DNA from: UBA6168 sp041163745
Lineage (GTDB): Bacteria; Bacteroidota; Bacteroidia; Chitinophagales; Saprospiraceae
DNA: 64,000 bases
Assembly (NCBI GenBank): GCA_041163745.1
Contig: JBEAQU010000024.1
Location: forward strand, 1 to 64,000
Direction of reading: 5' to 3'
Shown: positions 43,606 to 51,044 of the stretch, piece by piece
How positions within the stretch are numbered: the stretch's first letter is position 1
Layout of the letters: each line of letters begins with the position of its first letter
The notes under the pieces: generated by a model
Databases searched by the model: none
What the model was told of the DNA's origin: nothing
Seen by the model: only the letters and a program-made list of their open reading frames with translations
Translations under genes and position numbers: made by a program

Positions 43606-44727
43606 ATGAAACGAAAAACATTTTTCAGGAGTTTGGCAGCCGGTACGATCGCCCTGCCGTGGATGATCCGGTTCGGCGGCGGCAAACCTGGTGCACAGAC
43701 CGGTGGTGCCGGAGCGCCGGGCATCATCAGTTCCCGCCGCTACCAATGGCGGATGGTCACCACCTGGCCACCGAACTTCCCGGTTATCGGGGAAGGATGT
43801 CTGATGTTTGCGGAATGGGTGAAGGAGATGTCGGGGGGCCGGATGGAAATCAAGGTATACGGAGGCGGGGAAATGGTGCCCGCCTTGGAAACCTTTGACG
43901 CCGTCCGAAACGGTGCGGTGGAAATGGGCAGCGGAGCCGCGTATTATTGGGTCGGCAAGTCTCCAGCAGCAACCTTCTTCACTTCGGTACCGTTCGGCAT
44001 GAACGCACAGCAGGTGAACGCCTGGTTGATGAATGGAGACGGCATGTCCTTGTGGACCTCGTTGTACGCGGATTTCGGATTGGTACCGTTTCCCGGCGGC
44101 AACACCGGCATTCAATCAGGCGGGTGGTTCAACCGGGAGATTCGATCCGTTGCGGATTTGAAAGGATTGAAGATGCGGATTCCGGGTTTGGGTGGCCGTG
44201 TGTTCGAGCGGGCCGGCGGCACGCCGGTACTGCTGTCCGCAGGCGACCTGTACACAGGACTGGAGCGTGGTATCATCGACGCGGCAGAATGGGTCAGTCC
44301 ATACCATGATTACCTGTTGGGGCTCCATGAAATCACCAAGTATTGTTACATGCCGGGTTGGCAGGAGGCGGGATCCGTATTGGAACTGATGGCCAACAAG
44401 CAGCAATTCGAGGCATTGCCGGCGGATTTGCAAGCCATCATCCGGACGGCGGCGCACCGGATGAACCATTGGGTGCTGTCGGAATTCGAGACGAAGAACA
44501 GCCACTACCTGGACAAGCTGACCCGCGAGCACCATGTGGAATTCCGTACATTCCCGGATCAGGTGCTGGACACGTTGCGCAGCAGCAGCGAGGAAGTCAT
44601 CGCCTCCGTAACGGATGCGGATCCTTTCGCCCGTAAGGTGTTCGAGAACTACCGTCGTTTCCAGGAACAGTGTGCCGGCTGGGCACGCACATCGGAAAAA
44701 GTATACTACAATACCATCCTTCGATGA
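43606..44727 (+). CDS. TRAP transporter substrate-binding protein (DctP/TakP-like)
   Basis: A 373-residue periplasmic solute-binding protein of the DctP superfamily. It opens MKRKTFFRSLAAGTIALPW, a Tat-like leader in which the twin Arg is only R-K. The mature part starts YQWRMVTTWPPNFPVIGEG, the typical TakP-type opening, then LKGLKMRIPGLGGRVFERAGG with the conserved Arg that binds the carboxylate of the solute (about residue 190), and RGIIDAAEWVSPYHDYLLGLHE. The ligand is likely an organic or alpha-keto acid. No DctQ or DctM membrane subunit lies nearby, so the transporter must be elsewhere, or the protein has another role. Ribosome-binding site GGAGGAG. Confidence 0.88.
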   Translation: MKRKTFFRSLAAGTIALPWMIRFGGGKPGAQTGGAGAPGIISSRRYQWRMVTTWPPNFPVIGEGCLMFAEWVKEMSGGRMEIKVYGGGEMVPALETFDAVRNGAVEMGSGAAYYWVGKSPAATFFTSVPFGMNAQQVNAWLMNGDGMSLWTSLYADFGLVPFPGGNTGIQSGGWFNREIRSVADLKGLKMRIPGLGGRVFERAGGTPVLLSAGDLYTGLERGIIDAAEWVSPYHDYLLGLHEITKYCYMPGWQEAGSVLELMANKQQFEALPADLQAIIRTAAHRMNHWVLSEFETKNSHYLDKLTREHHVEFRTFPDQVLDTLRSSSEEVIASVTDADPFARKVFENYRRFQEQCAGWARTSEKVYYNTILR

Positions 44728-44789
44728 TCGTCCCGCCGGCAATCCATCAGCATGCATTTCAGGCCAACCCTCGTTAAATTACCCGCACA

Positions 44790-45740
44790 TTGAAAGAGAC
44801 ATTCCTATCCGTTGTCATCCCTGTCAACAACCCTGCGGAGCAGGAGCAAGTGTTGGCGTACATCGGCCGATTGGCGGCATACCTGCATGCACACTTTACG
44901 GATTTCGAGATCATCCTTGTCAACAACACCCTGCTACGCGGCGGGTACCGGGAGGCCCTGGCCGGGCTGGAAGCCCATCTGCGGCGGCAGCTTTTCCTCC
45001 TGCATCTTAGCGCGCCGGTCCATCGGAACCAAGCGATAGTCGCAGGTCTCGACCGATCCAACGGGGATTACACCGTCATCTTCGAGACTTGTTTCCTGGA
45101 CCGACCAAGCCTCATCGGCCGGTTGCAGGACTTATGCACGGACGGAACGGACATCGTGTACCTCCAAGCCCAACACCGCCGGCTTCCTTTCCGATACCGG
45201 ATTCCCTACACCCTCTTCTACTGGATTCTGAACCGGCATTCGCATTTGGCGGTGGACGACAGTGCGCACGACACCCGGGTCATCTCCCGCAGGGCGCTCA
45301 ACTCACTCCTCCGGTTACGCGAGGACATCCGATTCATGAAAGCCGTCTATTCGATCATCGGGTTTCGGATGGCGGCTGTGTCCGTACCCGACCCATTGCC
45401 GGGGAGCGGTACTTTCGGGGAGCGTTTCCGCACCTCGCTGGTGGCCATCACTTCCTTCACCGATTTCCTCCGAAGCCTGCTGCTGTGGATATTTCTGGGG
45501 GCCATCGGCTTCTTGCTACTGGTGATAGCGAATGCGGTGAAGGTAAAATTCACCAACGTTGATTTCTTCGGCACCTATCACCCGGTGATGCCCGGTTGGA
45601 CCTTCCTGGTCGTCCTCAGCTCCATCTTCTTCGCCATCACCTCCCTGATGCTGTATATCATGTCCATCTACCTGTCCAACATCTACCAGGAAATCAAGCA
45701 CCGCCCGATATACATCATCGAATCCATCCAACGATTCTGA
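44790..45740 (+). CDS. GT2-fold membrane protein with degenerate catalytic motifs
   Basis: A 316-residue protein resembling dolichyl/undecaprenyl-phosphate glycosyltransferases (GtrB/DPM1 type): N-terminal GT-A domain (LSVVIPVNNPAEQEQVL, then HRNQAIVAGLDRSNGDY), and two C-terminal membrane helices (LLLWIFLGAIGFLLLVIANAV, LVVLSSIFFAITSLMLYIM) ending RPIYIIE. The start codon is TTG. The aspartates that bind nucleotide and metal are missing: VDDxSxD is VNNTLLRGG and the DxD position reads FETCF. It may be inactive or use another mechanism. It follows the TRAP binding protein by 62 bases. Confidence 0.75.
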   Translation: MKETFLSVVIPVNNPAEQEQVLAYIGRLAAYLHAHFTDFEIILVNNTLLRGGYREALAGLEAHLRRQLFLLHLSAPVHRNQAIVAGLDRSNGDYTVIFETCFLDRPSLIGRLQDLCTDGTDIVYLQAQHRRLPFRYRIPYTLFYWILNRHSHLAVDDSAHDTRVISRRALNSLLRLREDIRFMKAVYSIIGFRMAAVSVPDPLPGSGTFGERFRTSLVAITSFTDFLRSLLLWIFLGAIGFLLLVIANAVKVKFTNVDFFGTYHPVMPGWTFLVVLSSIFFAITSLMLYIMSIYLSNIYQEIKHRPIYIIESIQRF

Positions 45741-45772
45741 CCAGCCGGCCGCAAGATGCATCATGGTACGGC

Positions 45773-47518
45773 TCAACGGATGAGAACACGGCTGGTTTCC
45801 ATCGCTTGGTCCGTACGGAACGAGACCAGGTACATTCCCGCGGGCAACCCGACGCCGGGTATGCTGAGGCTGGTGGTCCAACCGGCCGGCAATTGCCCGT
45901 ACTTTTCACGGTGGTACAGCCGGCCTTGCAAATCCGTCATCAGAATCTCCAAGAAGGGGATGGCTTCCGGGCAGGTGGCGCGAATCCAAACCGAACGGCC
46001 GTCCGGTCCGGTGCCCGTTTCCCACTGCAATGGAGCCGGCCCGGCGGGCGTCGGCGTGGCAACCGGTGGTTCGTTTGCGTCTCCTTCCATGATCGACAAG
46101 AGTTGGTTCGCCGGCACCATCGGAAAACTGTCGATCCATCCGCTGGGCCAATGGATGGTCAGCAGGTCCACGGTATCCAGTTGGCCCAGGCCGAAATGAA
46201 GCACAGGGCTGTTCTGAGATGCCCATCCGTAGCCCGCGACCACGGCATCGGTCCGAACCGATCCGCCGGCATGGACGAAAACCCGTGCTCCGACAGCGGA
46301 GCGGTTGGAAGATTGTCCCTCCAGCTTAAGCTGCAGCCAGCGGTTGTCATCGGGCGTCACGTTGACAAAATACTGGTTGGCGGCCTGCAAACCATAATTG
46401 GCCAGGTATATATCCTGTCGGCCGTCCTGGTCCGCATCGAATGTGACCACCCCATACCCTGCCTCCATGCTGTGCAAGGGAGCGCCTTCGCTCACGACGC
46501 TGAAGGTCTGGTCGCCGTTGTTGCGGTAGAGCAGGTTCGGGAAAGGAGAGAATTTGCTGTCGTTCACCAGGTAAATGTCTTGCCAACCGTCGTTGTCCGC
46601 GTCCAGGAACACACATCCCCAGCCCATGCCGGGGTCCCCTACCCCGGCGACAGCCGTCAGGTCTGTGAAAGTCCCGTTCCCATTGTTCAGGAGCAGGTTG
46701 TTGGCACCAAGGTTGGTCACGTACAAATCCAGGTAGCCGTCATTGTTGATGTCCCCGGCATCCACACCCATACCCATCGCGGCGATATTGGCTCCCGACC
46801 CGGCGGAGACATTGGTGAACTGCCCGTTGCCGTTGTTGCGGTACAGGATGTTCGGGATATTGGCATCATGGGTAAGATACAAGTCATCATCCCCGTCGTT
46901 ATCATAATCGAAAAAGACGGCCCCCATGGAAATCAAGGGATCCGTCGCACCGGATTGAAACACGACATTGGTGAAGGTACCGTCCCCGTTGTTCCGATAC
47001 AGTATGTTTTCCAAGCCAAGGCGGGCAAGGTAGATGTCCAGCCAGCCGTCCCGGTTGACATCGGACATCAGCAACGCCTTGACTTTGGAGCCGGCGGCCA
47101 CACCGGCCGATGCGGTGACATCCTGAAAGGTGCCGTCCTGGTTGTTCAGATACAGCGTGTTCCCTTCGTCGCGTGCGCCCAGGAATAGGTCCGGCCATCC
47201 GTCGTTATTGACATCTCCCCAGACAGCGAACTGCGCGGTGGGCGAGACCGCCAGCCCTGTCGCCACCGTCACATCGGAAAACTGATGGGACCCCAAGTTC
47301 CGATAAAGCCTGCCTCCGTTGTTCAGTCGGGTGGCAAACACATCCTCCCGCCCGTCTCGGTCGTAATCTGCGACGGCAGCCCCGTAGTTCAGACCGGTCT
47401 GGTCGATACCGGCGGCTGCTGCGGATTCCAGGAAGCCGACCTGTCCGATGAGTTCCGGCCCCGACAGAAGGCACGAGACCGCCACCGGCAGCAGAAAGGG
47501 CAGCAATAACTTTCTCAT
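45773..47518 (-). CDS. FG-GAP/UnbV-domain protein with type IX sorting domain
   Basis: A 581-residue exported protein (signal LLLPFLLPVAVSCLLSG). Residues 25-380 carry at least seven propeller repeats with D-x-N/D-x-D-G-x-x-D motifs (DYDRDGREDVFA, DVNNDGWPDLFL, DVNRDGWLDIYL, DINNDGYLDLYV). An ASPIC/UnbV domain spans about residues 395-465 (WLQLKLEGQSSNRSAVGARV, LTIHWPSG). The last 75 residues form a type A sorting domain ending LPAGMYLVSFRTDQAMETSRVLIR, so it should be exported by the type IX system. It follows susE in the locus, with a strong inverted repeat between, and converges on the GT2-like gene. Confidence 0.92.
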   Translation of the reverse strand: MRKLLLPFLLPVAVSCLLSGPELIGQVGFLESAAAAGIDQTGLNYGAAVADYDRDGREDVFATRLNNGGRLYRNLGSHQFSDVTVATGLAVSPTAQFAVWGDVNNDGWPDLFLGARDEGNTLYLNNQDGTFQDVTASAGVAAGSKVKALLMSDVNRDGWLDIYLARLGLENILYRNNGDGTFTNVVFQSGATDPLISMGAVFFDYDNDGDDDLYLTHDANIPNILYRNNGNGQFTNVSAGSGANIAAMGMGVDAGDINNDGYLDLYVTNLGANNLLLNNGNGTFTDLTAVAGVGDPGMGWGCVFLDADNDGWQDIYLVNDSKFSPFPNLLYRNNGDQTFSVVSEGAPLHSMEAGYGVVTFDADQDGRQDIYLANYGLQAANQYFVNVTPDDNRWLQLKLEGQSSNRSAVGARVFVHAGGSVRTDAVVAGYGWASQNSPVLHFGLGQLDTVDLLTIHWPSGWIDSFPMVPANQLLSIMEGDANEPPVATPTPAGPAPLQWETGTGPDGRSVWIRATCPEAIPFLEILMTDLQGRLYHREKYGQLPAGWTTSLSIPGVGLPAGMYLVSFRTDQAMETSRVLIR

Positions 47519-47643
47519 GATGAAAAATTAAGATGGACTGAAGAAATCTCCGTGCGGATGCAACGGTCGGATACCCTGCCAGGTCGCATGCAATGTTCGC
47601 CCGGGAAGGCATTCATCCGATGGGAGCGATCTGCGAAAGGCAT

Positions 47644-47676
47644 ACGGGCCGGGAAATGAACAGTTTCCCGGCCCGT
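47644..47676 (-). repeat. Perfect 13-bp inverted repeat between susE and the FG-GAP gene
   Basis: ACGGGCCGGGAAA (47644-47656) and TTTCCCGGCCCGT (47664-47676) flank a 7-base loop. The stem is very stable, starts about 20 bases beyond the susE stop and has no T-run after it, so it looks more like an mRNA-stabilising or attenuating hairpin than a standard terminator. Confidence 0.6.
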
Positions 47677-47697
47677 TGTCTGGGATGTCGCCCGGGA

Positions 47698-48732
47698 TCA
47701 GTTTTTCGTCACCCGGTAGGTGTACTTGGCATCGTTCAGCAACAAGTCGATGGTATAGTTGCCAGCTTCCCCGATGGCGATGTTGGCACCGTCGTACTCC
47801 AGCTTTCCGTTCGGCCCGTCGTCACCCAGGTTGATGGCCCAATCGTCATTGGCGCGGAACTTTATCTCGCCGGCCACAAGGTCCGTCGTCAGGGTCAGGT
47901 AACCGCCTGCATCGTCATAGATCATGTCGATGTCGCTGTCCCAACCGTTCGGTGTCGCGCTGCCGATCAGGCCCCAGTTCGTCAGTTGGCTGGAGAATGT
48001 CAGCGTGTTCAGGTCGACGTTGAGCCGGTGCATACCGACTTCAGCGGCAAGGATGTTGGCCCCGCCAGGATCGAGCGAACCGTCGGCCCCGTCATCGCCC
48101 CAGTTGACATCCCAGGAATAACCTTGTGTGAACTTATACTCCGTCCCTGCCGTGGAGAAGAAAAGGAAGCCTTCGTACATGCCATCGCTGCGAAGGGAAT
48201 GAATGACAGTACTTTCGTTGGAGGGATCCCAACCCTGATAGTTGCCGGGAACCTGCAGCTTGGGATAATCCACAACAGATTCGTAGGGCGTGACGACCAT
48301 GGTCAGCGGGGCGGACACCAATTCCTGGACATCGTTGCTAACTTTCGCACGAACCCGAATCTGGGTCGGGGTAGCCACTCCGCCTTCCAGTTCCTTGGCC
48401 AGAAGAATGTTATTGACCTTTTCCACGGTGACGTCTTCCAGGGAAAGACCATTCGTGACACCCAGGGTGACAGCGGCAGCAAAATCATTGCCGGCCTGGT
48501 CCATTTCAAGGGTATAGGAAATGGCGGCCTGGAACCCGAAATCGGCCGGCGTCCAGGAAAATACAGCGAACACCTCGGCTGCATCGGCCTCCGCGAGCAC
48601 ATACGATCCGTTGTCCGAAGGAGCGGTCAAAGTCGGTGCGCCCCCCAGGCGGACAATCGGGTCGAGTGTTTCTTCCTGGCAGCCAATCAGCAGCATGGCG
48701 CCCGACAGGACAGAAAATAGGAATTTACGCAT
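47698..48732 (-). CDS. susE: SusE/SusF-family outer-membrane glycan-binding lipoprotein
   Basis: A 344-residue surface lipoprotein (signal ending LLIGC, lipid Cys 18). Residues 20-150 form the SusE N-terminal Ig-like domain (APTLTAPSDNGSYVL, FSWTPADFGFQAAISYTLEMD). Residues 158-342 hold two ligand-binding modules: YQGWDP with NWGDDGADG and LDPGGANIL, then WGLIGSATPNGWDSDIDM with KFRANDDWA and DGANIAI. In SusE/SusF such modules bind glycan through aromatic residues. The same pair of modules occurs inside the SusD encoded 75 bases upstream. The ligand is unknown; symbol given by family only. Confidence 0.9.
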   Translation of the reverse strand: MRKFLFSVLSGAMLLIGCQEETLDPIVRLGGAPTLTAPSDNGSYVLAEADAAEVFAVFSWTPADFGFQAAISYTLEMDQAGNDFAAAVTLGVTNGLSLEDVTVEKVNNILLAKELEGGVATPTQIRVRAKVSNDVQELVSAPLTMVVTPYESVVDYPKLQVPGNYQGWDPSNESTVIHSLRSDGMYEGFLFFSTAGTEYKFTQGYSWDVNWGDDGADGSLDPGGANILAAEVGMHRLNVDLNTLTFSSQLTNWGLIGSATPNGWDSDIDMIYDDAGGYLTLTTDLVAGEIKFRANDDWAINLGDDGPNGKLEYDGANIAIGEAGNYTIDLLLNDAKYTYRVTKN

Positions 48733-48807
48733 AGCAATATTTTTTTGATGGGGAGACGCCTTCCCGAAGGACCAGGCCTCCCCTGTCAGACAATGAGGAT
48801 AGGGGAA

Positions 48808-51018
48808 TCAATAGCAGGTTCCCGGACTGTTTTGCGAAAGGTTGGGATTCGCATTCAGGTCCTGGGAAGGAATCGGATATACGTCCCGGCACGACGGTAC
48901 GGATTTCCCTTCCGGGACCCCGCCTTTCCAAGGCCATAGATAGCCCGTATCGGAGAACCTTCCGTATCGGACCAGGTCGGTACGGCGGTGGCCTTCCCAC
49001 AGCAGCTCCCGGGCACGTTCATCCAACAGAAAGTCCAGTGTCAGGTCACCGCTGGAAATGGAGCCGGCGGCGCTTCCGCCGTAGGCTCTGGAACGAACTT
49101 CATTGACATATTCGAGGGCAAGACCGGCATCGCCGGCTCCGCCACGGAGCACTGCCTCCGCATACATGAGGTAGGCGTCCGCGAGGCGGAACATCGGGAA
49201 ATCCGTATCGACGAAAGTCAGGTCGGAGCCGGGCGTACCGGAGGAAGTGACATTTTTGAACTTACCGACGGCATAACCTTCCGTGAACAGGGAGATGTCC
49301 GCGATATCCAGGGTCTGTCCGTTACTGTAGAACACATAACGGTTGTCTGATTCCGAAGCGTACTTTTCGACGTAGTAGGTATGGTCCGGACTGTCGAGAA
49401 ACAGTTTGATCAGATAGCTCCCGTTGGAGGGTATGGCTATATTGGCGCCGTCGCGTTCCAGCAGTGCGTCGGCCGCATCATCGCCGTAATTCAGGGCCCA
49501 ATCGTCATTGGCCCGGAATTTCACTTCCCCTGCCACCAAGTCCGCGGTGATAGTCCATGCGTTCTCGGCGGCATCGTATTGCATGTCCAGGTCGCTGTCC
49601 CATCCGTTCGGGGTGGCGGAACCGATCAGTCCCCACTGGGTCGGCACCATTGTGTAGGTAAGGTCGGTCAGGTTCACATCGATCTTGTAGAAGCCGGATG
49701 TTGCGACGAGGATATTGGCGCCGCCGGGATCCAGCGTGCCGTCGGCACCATCGTCACCCCAATTCTCATCCCATCCACCCAGGGCGAACTTGAATTCCGT
49801 ATTGGCATCGAACCAGAAATATCCCTCGTACTGGCCGTCATTGGCCGGGGAGCCGAGCACCGTAGTCGGCAGTGCAGGATCCCAGCCCTGGTATCCGCCG
49901 GGTACGTTCAGGACGGCATAACCCGTATTGCCCGGATTCGGGGAGACGAGGACGCTGCCACCGCTACCTGGTGCGGGATATTTGTCGACGATCGCGCTGG
50001 TGGTGCGCAATCCGCCCCAGCCGCCATCGATGCCGTATTCCGCAGGGTTCATGGACCCCCCTACCGGTGCGTGGACCAGGAAGGTCATCCCGCCGTAGGT
50101 TCTGGTCCGGAGACCGTCGAAAGTGACCGGAAAGATGATTTCGGCAGAGCGGTGGTTGTCCGCCAGGAACAGGTGTGTGTAATCCGGTTCCAGGCTGTAG
50201 CCGGCATCGATGACTTTCTTCGCATAGGCGGCGGCGTCGGAATTGGCTTCCCGGCCGACATAGACGCCGGCATTGAGATAGAGTTTGGCGAGCAGCATCC
50301 ATACGGCGGCCTGGTCGGCACGGGCATATTCGTTGGTACGCGGCGGTAGCAGCTGGCCTTCGAGATCCCGCAGTTCCGTCTCCAGCCAGCTGTAGAGATC
50401 GGCAGCGGCGATTTGCTTCGGAAAGAATGCGCCGACCGGATCTTCTTCCGTCACGAAAGGCACGTTCCGGAACAGGTCGAGGGCATGATAGTAGCTGAGT
50501 GCGCGCAGGAAGCGGGCTTCCGCCCGGAAAGTCTGGATTTCGGCGCGCAGGCCGGCATCGACACCCCGGCTGTCCAGTTTTTCCTCCGTGGTTTCGCGGA
50601 GAAACTCATTGCAGATCGACACCTGATAAAAAATCCGGCTGTAGCAAGCGTAGATGAAGCCGTCGTCCGCGCTCCAGTCCTGTTCATGAAAGTCCTTGAT
50701 GGTGGCGTCGTTCCAGCCGATGACAGCCTCGTCGGTGGAGAGTTCCTGCAAGTACCATAACATACGGAGGTATTGGCCGAAGCCCTCGTCGATGCCGCTG
50801 ATGTCCGCCTGGCCGGCGGGGCCCTGCTGACCGGTGACGGAAAGCCCGGCATACAGCCTGGCCAGCACTTTCTTGTAGCTGGTCGGGTCTTCGTAGACGG
50901 CGGCGGAAGTGATTTCGTCCGGATCGATGGGCACGGTGTCCAGGTCCTTGAAGCAGGATTGGAAGACCAGAACGGCAGCTACCAGGAGGGTGGCCCTATG
51001 GAAATGGAATGTTTTCAT
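48808..51018 (-). CDS. susD: SusD-family glycan-binding lipoprotein with inserted SusE/F modules
   Basis: A 736-residue surface lipoprotein (lipid Cys 22, in VFQSCFKDLDTVPID). SusD features: helical TPR-type core (FIYACYSRIFYQVSICNEFL; FRAEARFLRALSYYHALDLFRNVPFVT; ADQAAVWMLLAKLYLNAG), NHRSAEIIFPV, the C-terminal DFPMFRLADAYLMYAEAVLRGG, DFLLDERARELLWEGHRRTDLVRYGRF and VYPIPSQDLNANPNLSQN. Between TTSAIVDKYPA (residue 349) and SDNRYVFYS (residue 557) is an extra segment of about 200 residues (352-553) containing both SusE/F modules; without it the protein is about 536 residues, the normal SusD size. Partner of SusC in binding and import. Confidence 0.95.
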   Translation of the reverse strand: MKTFHFHRATLLVAAVLVFQSCFKDLDTVPIDPDEITSAAVYEDPTSYKKVLARLYAGLSVTGQQGPAGQADISGIDEGFGQYLRMLWYLQELSTDEAVIGWNDATIKDFHEQDWSADDGFIYACYSRIFYQVSICNEFLRETTEEKLDSRGVDAGLRAEIQTFRAEARFLRALSYYHALDLFRNVPFVTEEDPVGAFFPKQIAAADLYSWLETELRDLEGQLLPPRTNEYARADQAAVWMLLAKLYLNAGVYVGREANSDAAAYAKKVIDAGYSLEPDYTHLFLADNHRSAEIIFPVTFDGLRTRTYGGMTFLVHAPVGGSMNPAEYGIDGGWGGLRTTSAIVDKYPAPGSGGSVLVSPNPGNTGYAVLNVPGGYQGWDPALPTTVLGSPANDGQYEGYFWFDANTEFKFALGGWDENWGDDGADGTLDPGGANILVATSGFYKIDVNLTDLTYTMVPTQWGLIGSATPNGWDSDLDMQYDAAENAWTITADLVAGEVKFRANDDWALNYGDDAADALLERDGANIAIPSNGSYLIKLFLDSPDHTYYVEKYASESDNRYVFYSNGQTLDIADISLFTEGYAVGKFKNVTSSGTPGSDLTFVDTDFPMFRLADAYLMYAEAVLRGGAGDAGLALEYVNEVRSRAYGGSAAGSISSGDLTLDFLLDERARELLWEGHRRTDLVRYGRFSDTGYLWPWKGGVPEGKSVPSCRDVYPIPSQDLNANPNLSQNSPGTCY

Positions 51019-51044
51019 CGTGAATCAGTTTGAAGTGTGAGGAC

